Origin: Mansonella perstans
Lineage: Eukaryota > Nematoda > Chromadorea > Rhabditida > Onchocercidae
Assembly: GCA_037074765.1 (NCBI GenBank)
Contig: JBAMDO010000203.1
Coordinates: forward strand, 35,461-99,460
Length of the DNA stretch: 64,000 bases
Direction: 5' to 3'
In this document: positions 1 through 13,948 of the stretch, one piece after another
Numbering within the stretch: position 1 is the stretch's first letter
How the letters are laid out: each line of letters begins with the position of its first letter
Translations under genes and position numbers: made by a program
The notes under the pieces: generated by a model
Seen by the model: only the letters and a program-made list of their open reading frames with translations
Told to the model about the DNA's origin: nothing
Databases searched by the model: none

Positions 1-2935
1 TGAAAAAGGTTTGTCAGTTATCAATGACACTTTAAATTATCGCATCAGTTAATTAGTCAGTTGGAATTCTTTTTTGATTTTAATTAATTGAATACGAAAA
101 TAACGAAAACTAAAATTTTTTAGAATTTGTCGTATTTATGCTGAGTATAAATTTTTCAGGTGGAATTTGTTCACATGCGGGCCTATTGAGCTTATGGAAA
201 ATTAATCTGATTATTTAAAAGTGAAATTTCAATAGTAATTCAATTCCGCTTCACTTCAAATTTGATAAATCATTTCATGAGAAAAAATTTTCAAGAGATT
301 AAGATAATAACAACAATTAAAAAAGGTATGGAAATAGAACTGTTTAATTTTATGGATATTCCATTATTGAATATTTCTCTTTTTCCATTGTCAATTCGAT
401 CAGTTCAATAATTTCAATCTTCATCAATAATAGAACTGATAATTTGAAATTATAATTATATTTAGATGCTAATGATTGTTCATGCATCATGCAAAGACAT
501 TTTCGAGATTTTCTTTAATAAGTGAGAAAATGATGTTAACAGGACAAAATGGTTATCTAGCATTTAAATTAAAAAATAGGTAAAAAGTAATATAAAATGA
601 ATAAAAAAAATTTAGAGAAGTTTTATCATTAAAACAAGATTTTTTTAAATTAAAGAGAGACAAAAAATTAAAATCATTTTTCATTGAAAATTTTCACTCC
701 AATGTGTTTGATTAAGTAAATTAATTATAGGAATATATTTTGTTGTTAAAAAAAATAAAAAGAATCGGTAACAAATTGGAATAAAAATTTCCAATGAAAA
801 ATGATTTTAAGTCAAATAAAATGAAATTTTACGTAAACAAATGAAATTATTTGTAAAATAATCATTTTTTTGAGAAATAGTTTAAACGGTTATAAAATAT
901 AATTAAAAAAAAAGTGGATAAAAGAAAGAGAGAGGGAGAGAAAAAAATTGCAGTAAAATTCTCTCATTTCTTTTACCTTTTTTATTTTCTTCCTAAAAAA
1001 ATGAGATGCGAACATGAACCTAAAAATTTCTCCAGTGGAATTATTTCAATTCTTTCTTCTTTTCCAGTTTTCATTCCCGCTTTTCTCGAAAAATTCATCA
1101 GTCGATGTTGGTGAGAATGAACGGAGGGAAATTTTTTAGATGAAATAAATAAATTAGAGAAAAAAAAAAGATGGATAAATAAGCTGAAAATTTTGCAGTC
1201 TCAATAGGGATAATAAAAAATTTATGAGAAGAAACTAAAGAAAATTTAAACGCTGTCAAAACTGGTGACTTTAGCATATGTGATCTTTTTTTTTTGGATT
1301 AAAAATTGTCAAATAATTTGATCTTCCTCATTTTCTATTTTACTTTCCGTCTTCCTTCCTCTTCCTCTTTCAATCTATCTTCTTTCCTTTTTCATCTATC
1401 AATTAATAAATTTGTGCAAAACTCATGATAATTTATTTAAAATTATTGTTATTCAATTAATTTTTTTATTTTTCATTTTTTCCACTTTAATGTCTTATCC
1501 ATCTTGTTATCTTTTTCCCTCTCTATGCTTCACTTTTTCTCTTTTGTACTGCTGTTACCATTTTACCAATTTTAAATTTCAAATGTTTAAATTGTGGCTT
1601 TGTTTATATTATGCATATTTGTAACGAAAGTTTATTGAACATAAAAAACAATCATGTTTCATTTTAAGAAGAAATTTAATCTTTTTTTGTAAAACTTGAT
1701 CTTTTTTTGCTTGCATTTTGTTTTCAATTTCATAATGGTTTCTTTACCTTAGCTATAGTTTCATTTACCTCTACGATTTAGTTCCTTTTTGTTTTTCCGT
1801 TATTACTGCATAAATCAAAATAAATTTATAAAATAATTTCTTTTTGTTCTATCTATTTTCCTACTTTTTAATTTGAAAGTGGAAACTACAATAATTTAAT
1901 CTTCCTTATATTTAACAAAATTAAACAGCCTCCATTTTTTTTTTCTCAAAATAATACTCGTTGTTATGTGCATACAATTATTCACTGTAGGTATCAAATA
2001 AAAAATTTTTTCAATTTTATTGAAATTAATGTACAATAAGAGTTTAAAGAGCATATGATAAAGCTTAATATTCTAAGACTTGAAATTTTCATCAAATGAT
2101 TGTTGGATGTATTAATTTTCCAGATATCAGTTTTACAGAATAACGAAATGTCACATATTTGCAGATGAAATTAATTAAAACATGTCAACAAAATAGGAGA
2201 TCTAAGATAGACAGAGATTCTTTAATTATCATCAGACTACTACGGAAATCAAACGATATGAACAGGAATTTCAAGTAATAGTATTGGTCACCTAAATAAC
2301 ATTTTGCAATGTTGCACTGATAAATTTCTAGTAGTACCGAGACAAGACATGACATATTTCGGAACAGTCTAAGCCAGATAAATTAAAAATTATCAAACGG
2401 ATTGTTTAAATTTTGCTTATTTATGCTGATAAATATCTCACATGCACAGTGGAAATATTTGTTAGATCCGGTCGATCAAATTAATTTAACAGATAGAATA
2501 GTTCTTCGAAAACATATTTTAGTAAAATTAATGTAAAACATTAAAATTTCTTGAGCTACATGAAGTAAAAACAAACTTTCTTATTCAACTTTTTCCTTAA
2601 AAAAAGCACAAATTGTCAGAAAGTAAGTTCATCAAAAAATTTTTTCTCATTTGAGGACAACAAACGAAAAAAATTGATTAATCCAAGCAAGCGATAAATT
2701 AAATAAAATTTATTAAAAGCATTAAAAAATCTAATTTGATATGAAAATAAAGTTTTTGAAGTCAAAGATAAGTTTAAATTTCAAATCAAAACCTAACATA
2801 ATATTCAAGTCAAATCTTGGCTCATATTAGGTAAAGAGAGATTAGCTTTTCTTTTAAAAATTGCTAGGAAGGAATTTTATACCAAAGAAAGCATTAGTTT
2901 GAATTTGCTTAAAAAACTAAAATGAAAATAACGAA

Positions 2936-2984
2936 GTCGATATTTACGCTTTCGTTAGAAAATAACGAAGGAGTAAATATCGAC
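2936..2984. repeat. 49-nt near-perfect inverted repeat (hairpin)
   Basis: Arms of 22 nt (2936-2957 and 2963-2984) flank a 5-nt loop. The outer 12 bp are perfect (GTCGATATTTAC against GTAAATATCGAC). The inner ten positions contain one mismatch and one G-U pair. It stands alone in AT-rich spacer. It could be a short palindromic element or a structured RNA; the short loop and stem do not fit a standard animal pre-miRNA well. Confidence 0.75.
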
Positions 2985-4033
2985 CGACTAGATTGCTTTA
3001 ATAATAATTTGTTTTTCTTCTTTAGGAACTGAATCAAAGAATTAGCAATTTGATGGCATGAAGAGGAGCTGAAAGCACTTAACTACAGCAAAGAGAAAAA
3101 CAAATTTACAGTGAGTAATTTAAAAGTGATATTGCAATTATTGAGACTGGATAACTTATAATAAGTAATACATATTAAAATACACATTTAATTCAAACGG
3201 AATCAATTATAAGAATAATTGATATTATTCGATTTCTTCACTCAAAATATGCCGGTTGGAATACTTCTGAATTTCAAAATTTAATAAGTTATAGTGATAA
3301 TATATGATAATAACAACAGAAAATACGACAATAATAAATAACGGCAATGCATTAATGATTATAGGATGAAAAATTTGTTAAGAAGATGATGATGATGATG
3401 CTGTAATGACGATAATCATGACAGCGATGATGAAGTTCCTGATAACAAAGATTAAAATAGAGAAAATTAACTAGTTAATGAGCCATAGTGATGACAATGA
3501 CAAAAATGATAAATGGAATTTCCTCTATATTATTTTTACTTGTTTGCAAAAGATTATGAAAGAAATCCCGAAACATCTAATATTTTTCGGATTATTTTTC
3601 CAACTTATTTCGCGATAAATATTAAAAACAACAAGTTATGAAATTTTCTTCTAAATATTGATAACTCTATCATCATCTTAATGATAGTAATTTATTAGGA
3701 TGATGATGAAAACGATAACAATAATAATAAATGACTTAAAAAACGGTTATTTAATGGAACTCCATTAATTTTTAGATCCCGAAGTAGTTAGAGAATCATG
3801 ACTGATATATCGGTGGGCCATGAATAAGATGGAATGTTACTGCTTAATGCTTAATGGGTCTTCTTTTTTCTCCTCATTCTTTTGTTTTTTTCTCTCTCTC
3901 CTTATTTGATGCATTCATTTGTCTGTTGTTTGACAAGTGTTTCAATGAATTCTTACAAATCTTAAATTTTTCACTTGAGGTAGAGTTTGAAAAGTCGTGA
4001 AATGATAAAATCCGATAAGTCGTAAAACTAATA

Positions 4034-4330
4034 ATAGTAATTATGATAGCAATAGGTAAACATTACAAAAATTTCGATGAAATGAGTATGCAAGTAACAT
4101 TTTTCTATCGTTGCAATATCGTTTTAATATGAATTCAATGACTACGATAATAATAATAATAGTGATAATCAAAATACGTAGTCCTTATAATAGCAATAAG
4201 GAAACAACATGAATTTTTGATGAAATGGGTATAAAAATGGCATTTTATCGTTGTATTATGAATTCAAAAATTACGATAATGGTAGTAATCATGATAAGTA
4301 ATTGTGATATCGATAAATAAATAACATATA
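4034..4330. repeat. Degenerate tandem repeat, about 115-144 bp units
   Basis: Two diverged copies (from about 4047 and from about 4191) share the same ordered landmarks: a 'tagcaata' start, then 'gatgaaatg', then 'tatcgttg', then 'atgaattca', then 'acgataat'. A third partial copy begins near 4306. Copies differ by substitutions and small indels, so this is an old duplication rather than an active satellite. Confidence 0.6.
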
Positions 4331-7300
4331 AAAGTGAATGTTATTGCTGCTAAAAATGCTAAAAGGAAAGCGAAACGACGAAGAAGAAAGAGAAAAAGAA
4401 ACCGATACCATACCAAAATGTAAGAATGAAAATTATATAAAATTTAGAAAGTTGAGAACTTGAAATGACAAGAAAATTATAGAAATTAATTTCTAATCGA
4501 GAAATATTAAATATAAATAAATATAACGAAGTGGAATGAATTTCTAAATTTTTAAATGAATTAACTGAAACTTGTGTTTATGAATATTTTAAGTGATGTC
4601 AATTTAATCTGTCCCCTAAATGATATGGCGATTCATCATGATACTTGAGCAACTAATTAATGTCCTATGAAAACAGTGGTCAGAAAAAGAATGGAGTATG
4701 ACAAGATAAGAAAAGGTAAGATTTTTAAAAGGCAAAACAAATTTGATCCATCAAATTCAACAATATTCAATAATATGAGAAAAATGATATATTGCAAAAA
4801 TTTATCCTTGAATATAATTTTACTTTACTTTTTTTGGAATTAAAATAAGCTGATTCAGTAGATTTCGCTAATTGAGAAATACTCTCCAACAATTATTACA
4901 TATACTACAAGGACTGTTGAAATGAGATATTAAGTCTTATGCTTATTTCAATTTACTATTTTAATTATCCGTGTTTACGTGGAAATAGCACTTATTTTAA
5001 AAAAAAATTGGAATAATTTAATATTACTAACAATACGATACGATACGAACGATGTGGGAGGATGCTGAAAATATAACAGATCGGTTGGGAAAAAAGTAGG
5101 ATGAAAGGGCGATATTGACTAATATATCACAAGAGAATTGAAATAAATTACAACGATACATTAGGCAGGATCAAATAAAAAATAAAAAGTATAACTCAAT
5201 AAAACAGTTTTGAAAGTAAAGTTAAAAAATGAAGGGAAGAAAGAACGGAATCATGATTAAGTTCATCAACTTATCATTAAGCTATCGTATTATCATCGAT
5301 AATAAAAATATATAGAATAAACGATTTTTGATAATTTGATAAAAATTTTGAAAAGAATTCTTGGAATAATGATTTATAAACATGAAAGTAATGATGGATG
5401 TTCTATTGAGAAATAAAAAATTGAATTTTTCCATGTCATTAATTAATTTGTTTTCTTCAGGAATTAAGAAAAAATTCCACGTTGTATTTGCTTTGTAAAA
5501 GTCTTTTTAATTTTCCATTTTTCCTCTTTCCTTCTTTCCCTTCTTTCTCTTTCTCTCTTTCTTTCTGTCGTCCTTTTCTTTTCAATTTTTATTTAATTTC
5601 TTACTTTACAGTAGCAATTTTTGTAAAACAGTTCAAAATGAATTTGTTAGGAGAAAAAGTTTGAAAATTTTCCCATGAATACGAATTTTTTATTAAAGAA
5701 AATGTAATACAAATATGATTTCCGATTTTGAAGATAACACAATTGAATATTTACATAATAAAATTGGAAAAAATTGCTAATAATAGTAAAGATGAAAACT
5801 GAAATAAATATGAATATTAATGAAATATAATAATAATCATTTGCAGATAACATTCGAAATTACTAAAATAGGTTATTTAAAAAATAAATTTAGAAAGAAG
5901 AAAGATTAAGCGAAAATTTGAAAACTTTAAATGTAATATGAAAATAACACGAGGCTGATTTCAAATGGAAGTAATGATAAACTGGATTGAAGCATTGCAT
6001 TAAATGAGTAAAATTTGAAATAAATTGGAATTAATTTTGTATTAGAAGTGATTAAGTTGAATCAATGCAATTAAGTAAATTTGGCATTTGAAAACTCTTT
6101 TTGTAAGTAAATTAAGTTGTGAATTGGAAAAGTAATGAAAACAAAGGGAAATATTTGTCGCATGCTGCAAGAAAAAAAAGGCAAATGATAACAGAAAAAA
6201 AATCATATCAGTTAAAATTGTAAGATGATAGTGATAACGCAGGTGAACGGATGATATGAAATAGAAGAGGAAATGCGTCTTTATCACGGAATGATAGGCA
6301 AGTATGTAGATGGAGAAAAAACGGAATTTCGGAAAAAGATGTAAATGGAATTGGTGAACGGAAACAGATGATGATGGCAATCAAAAAATGTACATCGAGA
6401 AGAAAAAGGACGAAGATAGTACCGTCTTCTATCACTTTGCGCTCTTCAACTTTCCAATCATCAATTATTCCTTTTCATTCCGCTTAAATTTTCAAATTTA
6501 TTTCTAACCGAGAATTCATTTCATATCTATTCACTCCATACTTCTCTCGCTTCTCTCTCTCCCTCTTTTCCTGTCCATTTCCTGCCATCATCCAATGATA
6601 AGTATTTCAATAAAAGTTCGATCAAATTTGAAGTACTAAATATTTCCGAAAAAAATAAAAATGTTTCTTCGGTGTAATTTATGTGAAAACCATTAATTAA
6701 ATATTAAATATATTGTTTCTTTTTATCAAATATAATTTACAAATTTTTCAAAATGATTTTAAAATAATTTTTTAACAAAAATCTTATTTGTTATTTCCTT
6801 ATATTATTTTTGCAATATTTGTCGTTTTATTAGTATTGCCTTTTTTCAGTATAACTATTACATAAAATTATAATTACTTATATTTTATGTGATAGTATTA
6901 TAGATATACCATTGACATAAAATTGGAAATTTTCTTCCCTTTCGCCAACGAAATTACACTAACTTTTTAATTTACTCTCATCATTGCAGCATTTCAAATG
7001 AATTTATCATTTCCTTTAATTTCCTATAATAAATATGAATATTTCGAAATTTTATTAAAATTTTAGCAGTAACTTTTTTCGTTACTAAATCTCGAAAATT
7101 GATGCACTTATTCTTCTATTATCATTATTTTTATCGGAAAATTTGACATTTTATTTGATGGTTTACTGTTAAATCTAAAATTTAATTTCATCCCATACAA
7201 GTTTTTAATTATTTGAATGAAAATTTGGAATAAATATTTGGCAAGTAAAAACATAGATACACAAGCTGTGCACCAAATGAAATTATAAGAAAAAAGTTAG

Positions 7301-8332
7301 AAAGAATTGGCTTTTGAAGTGTGACTAATATTCGATTTTGTTTTGTCGGAAACAAATTTTCAAAGCACATTTATCCATTTTCTTTCTCTCTTTCTCCTTT
7401 TCTCTCTTTCTTTCCTTACCACTTTCTTCCTTTTAATCTCACCATTTCAGTCTTTTTTTTAAAATTATTTCATTTCACAAAGCTGTCTCTAAAATCTTCT
7501 AAATCAGAAGCTTTCCCGTATTTCATATTACTGAACTCTTGTCGAGAATAATTACAGTTCTCGAGAATAATTACAGCAATATTAGAATAATTTTTAGATT
7601 AATTTGAGATAATTTTTTGTGCTAAACGGTAAAATAAAAAAAGCGCCCAAAAATTGATCGATCTGAAACTTCAAATTACATTCATTACACTGAAAATTGA
7701 ATAAATAAACAGCTGATACGATGCAATGAAAAAAAAGAAATATTGGTCATTCTGATCAAAAAACGAAAACATTTCGGAAGATCAGAAATGATAACACAAC
7801 AGAGTTGAAATATTGAGGTACGAAATTAAATTCCGGTTTTATTAGTAAGGAGTACATTAAATTTCGATTTCTTCAAACGTACCAAGAAACCAAATCCAAC
7901 GGAATCTTTGAAAAGTAAAAATTCGGAAGAAATGCACTTTGAGATGGAAAAACAGCTTTATAAAGAAATCGAAAATGAAGTCTTAATAAAGACTGATTGA
8001 ACTATTTTCCAATATGTCATCCACTGATTGCAAAAGAAAGTAAAGTTTAAAAAAATTTTTTTTGGGTTTATTAAAATAAAAGGAAAACAACCCAAATTAA
8101 TTTCTCTTGTCTGTATGAGATTTGTTACGATAGTTATTGAAGAATTATCTTTATCCATTTAAATTGTTACGCGAATTTAGTATTTGTATATCTTATTGCT
8201 AATACTCAAAACTTGCTTAATTTGCTTGCTTACTCATACAAAATAAAATATAATTTACATTTAACTTTATTTTTCAGTAAATTAGAAATAAACAAATATA
8301 ATTAATGAGATAAACAAAAACGGAAGACTTAC

Positions 8333-11300
8333 TTATTATCAATAATAATGGTACTGTTCCAACATCTCGAGAAATGTGATGGATCACTACAAATATTAAT
8401 AACAAGTTGTCGCCACCAACCAACATATGTTATAAACTGAAACAGAAATAAAGGGACAATAAATATTTTAATTTAATATTAAATATCTGAATAATAATAC
8501 TATTAACAGTTTTATTTTCAGGCCTAATTCTGTCATACAATAAAAGTAAAAAAATTCCTCTTTTAAATGTTCACTTTTCGATTTGAAACCCGAATTTTTC
8601 TAATTCTTCGCTGCCTGAAATTTCTTGGAATGTGCTTTAGCTATTCCTAAATGATTCTTTTTCTTCTCGTGTTAAAATATCGTTGGAATCTGTACAATTG
8701 AAATACAAATAAATAAGTTGGTCGATTTCGTAGTTTTAAATAATTTCATAACTTTCTAAGATTAGTTAAAGGTGTGAGAGAGAGAGAAGGGAAAAAAGGA
8801 TTATGCTTAACTCGTAATATTAAATGAAATATTCACCTGGAATATATGACATTATTATCGCTTTTTATTTTTGACATTAAATTACTTAATTAATTACAGA
8901 GTATCAATGTTGAGCGGCAAAGTATCATATTCGAAAATTAAATTTGAGTAATAAGGTAGTATATTTAAGTAATGAAGCATGATATTTGGGTTATAAAGTA
9001 TCATATTTCAGTGTCACAAAAGATTCATTGGTGAATTGGCGATCTCTGAACCGATTGATGTAATTTTTGAAACATTAACGTTCAGAAATTTTTCATAATT
9101 TATTAAAAATAAACTATGAAGAAAACTTTTAACGGATATTTTTCTTTTAAAGCTACAACGATTAATAGCGCGGCAAACTATTTCAAATAGACAATTTGAA
9201 AACATTTTTTTATTGAAGAACATTTCCCCCCTTTCTTTCTTTTTTTTGCATTTAAAACTTCAATGATTAATTAATACCAAAAGCTAATAGTTTATGAAGT
9301 TTTTTTTTGCTATCATATTGCCTTACTGCTTTGGAATGTATTTTACAGAAAAAAATAAATAAAAAAAATTTTAAAAACTATCAAGCAAAAAGATAGATTG
9401 AGAAAAAATTTACTTTAAATTAATTAAGATAAAAAAGGGAAGAAAGATGAATTAAAGAAAATTTACAAATTATTGTTAAAGAATGGTTTAGTTTATTTTA
9501 AAACTTTCTCACCTTATTTTATATATTATTTTTTTATTCTGAACAGAATATTACTTCAAACAAACAATTCGAAAACACTTTTGCCAAACAACTCCTTTTC
9601 TCCTCCTTTTTTTACTCCAGGTGACAGCAGTCAGACACTGATTGGCATTTTTGATTACAAAGATTTTGGAACGATTTTTAGTGTAAATTGAATAATGTCA
9701 GATGAGAGAAAAGTTGAGAAAATTAAGATTAATATCTGAAAATAAATAAATAATTACCGCCCATGCGTTTCAATTGAAATATCACTTTTGAAATTAAATT
9801 ATTCAAGTGTTGCTGTGTATTAAATATTTCTAATGGACTTTTGGGCCTCACTTGAAATTGTTCATTTTATAATAGTTTTCTATAAATTTGCTGTCATAAA
9901 TTTGCTCGAATAATAATTTAATCATTTAATTATTCCATTTGAATTCAATCTTTTAGTTTTTTGCTTTGGCATTAACGTTAGCCTTATATAATCATTTTTA
10001 TTCATTTCTGGTACAGAAATTAATTTGAAATTAACGCTTGAAATAAGTTATAAACGTAAAATTCTCTTTTTAAGAGTATTAAGCTTTCTTATCATATAAT
10101 TAACCTCGTTTCTTTCATACGATTAACCCCGTATCTTTTATATGATTAACCACGTATTTTTCATACGATTAATCACGTATCTTCATAGTTCATTTCTGGT
10201 TTTTCAGAAGAAATTTTCAAGAATAATTTTTTTTTTTTAATTTTCCTTTATACTTTAACAAGATGATTAAAAATAAAAATACTTTTTTGAAAAATCTACA
10301 AGAAACAAAAAAGAAAGAAAAAAGGCCAAATTCCTTTGCTTCAAATTGCTCTTTCATTTTTTCCGGAAATTATTATTTTTCCTCTTAACAATTTTTTAAT
10401 AAAATATGTTTTTGGAAACCTACAAAGTAATGATGGATTGGAAGTTATTCTTTTGCATGTTGTACTTTAAACTTAGCTTAAAAATTTTAAATATTTGTGT
10501 AATACTTTTCTCATCTCATTTCCTTCTCCATTTACATGTCATCATTTGTTTGTATTACAACTTTTTTCCTCGTCAATTGTCAATAAAAAAGAAAGATTGT
10601 GTACAACGATATTTCAGCATATGATAAGCTATTTGTTGAAGAAAATGAATTTAAAACGCAAAGTTTCCTACCAAATTAAAAAAAAATAAGTCAAATTTGT
10701 GTTTTAAAAACATTTGATTAGTTTCTTCTATTTAAAATTTTTTTTTAAAATATTAAATGATTTGAAACAAACAAAGAAATAATCACTGATTAGATTTTTA
10801 TTGTTATTATATTGGATTTTTATTTTGGTTATACCAAATTGAAGACAAATAAAGGTTTAAAATATGGAATTTATTTCCGCCTGATTGGTCGATATGTCTT
10901 TTTTTGGCAATATTTTGAAGTTTGAATTTGATTAAATTCAATGGTCTAAATCATTTTTCGCTGTCTATATTTTCTTTTTTACCTGTCGGATCATTAATAC
11001 TGCTCGTCGCTGTACCGGATTCGGCTTTTGATAATCAATATGTCGAATATTATCTGGTGTCTTGGCAAAACTTATTCGTCCACATTTTCTTAGCACAGTT
11101 TTAGCAATCATTGGAGCTTGCATTTCCATTGCATACGAAATGGATCGAACGATACCCTTTTCAAGCTAGAAAAAAAGGAATTTTTTTTTGATAATAACTA
11201 TAATTAGGCCATTAAAATCATAATTAATGACTTTCATGACAATAAGAGGTGCTCAATACTATCAAGTAAATTCTTCAAAGCATCTTTAAAAAATACCAAT

Positions 11301-13948
11301 TAAATGCTTAATTCAAAAATCTCATACTATTGTTATAAAAAAAATTCAAATCTCATACTGTTATGACTTCGTTCAAATGTGTGTATTTTTTAATTAGACA
11401 TTAATTATTTCAATTAATATTTCGTGTTGTTTCATTTATTATTATTGTTTTATGAAAAAATATTGCTTATTGTTTCATAAAAAAATTTTTTAAATCAAAA
11501 GTATGAATATATGAATAACGTCTTCTATTTGAAGAAATTATTCTAGAATTGCAAGACAAAAACAATTAGTTAAAGATGAACATCATAGTAATTATAATGA
11601 GTATCACGATAATTTAAGCGAAAAGCACAATAATTTAAAGCGGATTATGATAATTTAAACATGATCCTGAGGAAGCATTCAATTGATGTCAGTCTCCTTA
11701 GTAACTCTGCTTATTATTATTAAAATTATAATTGCAAACATTATTCATCCCTCATAAAAGCAAGCATTCAAAAGAAGAGTAAATTAACAAGTAATTTTAA
11801 TAAATTTCAATAAAAAAAAGATAAAACATCCAAATTAATCAGTACGGAAATAAATAAGTTAAGTAATAAAGTTAAAAAGTATAATAAGCCAGTAGGTTTA
11901 CAAAATGAATTGTCAATTAAAAGCTTAAATCATTTGAAGATATTTCAGTGAAGTTTTGTCAAAATTGGTAGTCAATTTTTGCAAAATTGTTATGAAAACT
12001 ATTCCAACTTTATGTAAATTATAAAATGACTCATCAATTAAAAACTTGATTCATTTGAAGATGTACCTCAATAAAGCCTTTATCGAAATTTATAATCAAT
12101 TTTTGCAAAATTGCTATGAAACCATTCCAGTCACTTGCACCTTTACGTAAACACTCATGCACTGCATGCTTGCAATCATCACTGCAGCAATTGTTCATTG
12201 GGACACAAATTGATACACAACTTGTTATCATCTCCGCATGCCGTGTTATGCATGAATTATTAGCAATTTCAACTTCCATTGCTAATCTGAAAACTACAAA
12301 GTGTCAAAATCCAAAATTTGATTAATTTTATTAATTAATGTTTGAAATAATAGATAATAAAAACAAGTAAAAATTTGATTCTGTTGAAATTATGTTAATT
12401 TCTTTCGAAAAATTTGATAAAAGATTTTGTAAGATTGCTGTAAAACTTTTCGTCAGTTATCATAACTTAACATTTCCCTACGATTTTCTAGAATACATTT
12501 TTACTTACAAGAAATTTAAAAATGATTTTTTGGAGTCTTCTTTTGTTGCGTGTAAGAATGATATATTAACCTGTATAACTTATCGATGGTACCTTCGATA
12601 AGACGATATTTCATGACAGTTTCCAATAAAGTGGTACTTATTTTGCTAGGCTCCACTCCAAAGAACGTTCGCCAAAATGGTGAATTATTCTGGAGACAAT
12701 TGGCATATGACTGCGACACTGATTTGCATGGACCGGTTGTAATGCAAAGAAATGTTGGTGGAATAAGTTGTACAAAGAATTTCTGCACCAATTTTTCAAT
12801 TTCATTCTCTATTCGTTGTGTTGAAATATCCTTTTAAAAAAAGCAATTAAATAAATTCCAAAATTTTGTTAAATTTTGACTTTCACAATCCTAATCCTAA
12901 TTTGATTTGATTAACCTTCAAACTATTGTTAATAGTTAATAAATAAATTGAAACAAAAATTGTGTTTGGTCAATAAGAGTAAAACTTTTTTCAATGGAGA
13001 AAAGTTGGTATTATTGCATTGGAATATGTATTGATTGATTAAGAAGTTGTACATCATAACTTAGTAATTATTATTTGTAGTACTTGATACTTGAGTTCGT
13101 CATAACAAACCGTTGTAATGAAAAGCTGATTACGAATATTATCAATAAGCTCATCGATAGAATCGATTACAGATGGCTGGCTAAATAATCGTGGGTAATA
13201 CTTTGACACTTCTTCAAATAATTTCCATCGGCTTAATTCGATGAGATAAGTAATTTCTGCTAAAAATTTAAATTGATAAATACCATAATTCAAACATCAA
13301 GAGTATTCGATATTTATTTAGTAATGGGAAAATAGATATCTTACTATTATATTTCAATTATTAACTTAATTTCAATGTAATGTAAAAATATGAATTTGTA
13401 TATAAGCGTGTAAGTTACCATAATAATAATAATGATTATATGAATAAATTAATTACGATTTGTTGTATAAAAATGAGCAATATGATAAAATTATCAAGTA
13501 TCGCAATGATTTAGAAGCACTTGAACAGTTATCTATCATATACGCTATTATTGTGAATGTAGGAAATAAATATCATAAAATGTTACAATTATTACAATAT
13601 GCAAAAAAATAAATAGATTTAAGAGGAAAGATGAAATAGAAAAAAAATAGCATTTAAGGAGGAAAGATTTTCCATTCGTTATCATCATTTATCTTTGCAA
13701 ATCATCTAATAATTATTATTTGAATTAAACATTAAAATGAAAAAAGAAAATGTTACAGTTTACTTACCATTAACATGATGAGCAAGATTCTGCAGTGTGC
13801 TTACAATTCGGACTGATGAAATTTTCAACAATAACAGTAAATATTCATCGTTTTTTTTTAAAATTCCAACATTTTGTTCACACAAACAGTTTTGCTTAAT
13901 AACCGCGTCGGTTAGATCTTTCAGCGTTATCACTGTTTTTTCATTTGC
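8333..13948 (-). CDS. Glypican core protein, partial (six exons)
   Basis: Glypicans are GPI-anchored heparan sulfate proteoglycans that tune Wnt, BMP and Hedgehog signals at the cell surface. Minus-strand exons, in order: 13948-13768, 13259-13084, 12830-12571, 12286-12067, 11165-10983, 8436-8333. All junctions are GT-AG and the phase is continuous, giving about 374 codons. Recognition rests on a run of glypican landmarks: 'SYANCL' followed by a Phe-Phe-Gly-Val stretch; a Cys cluster ('CVPMNNCCSDDCKH') where vertebrate glypicans have Cys-x2-Cys and Cys-Asn-x-Tyr-Cys; 'SDWNGFI' matching the conserved Glu-Trp-Asn-x-Phe-Ile; 'AMEMQ' before 'KCGR'; and 'CSDPSHFSRCWN' matching the conserved Cys-Trp-Asn. 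The signal-peptide exon (above 13948) and the C-terminal glycanation and GPI exons (below 8333) were not found. Nematodes have two glypicans (GPN-1 and LON-2 types); I cannot say which this is. Confidence 0.8.
10098..10188. repeat. 23-bp minisatellite, four units
   Basis: Four consecutive units of 23, 23, 23 and 22 bp, each containing 'gattaacc' (or 'aattaacc', 'gattaatc') followed by a 'cgta/cgtt' and T-rich segment ending 'catac', 'tatat' or 'catag'. Unit starts are 10098, 10121, 10144 and 10167. It lies in the long intron between the last two recognised glypican exons. Confidence 0.8.

Larger units (their letters stand above)
1..8332. other. AT-rich spacer, no supported gene
   Basis: No exon with believable composition, splice sites and phase was found on either strand. 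Open frames of 60-110 codons here are rich in Phe, Leu, Ile, Ser and Tyr and fall in T-rich or CT-rich tracts, so I treat them as chance. CT-rich tracts recur near 1336-1396, 5511-5595, 6541-6590 and 7374-7455. The 3' exons of the glypican gene, which is cut off at a donor at 8333, should lie in this region on the minus strand, but I could not recognise them. A hairpin and a degenerate tandem repeat are listed separately. Confidence 0.55.

Noticed and set aside
6042..6435. Two overlapping minus-strand frames of 112 and 75 codons
   Set aside because: Hydrophobic and Ser/Phe/Leu-rich from an AG-rich plus strand, no splice context, no recognisable motif.
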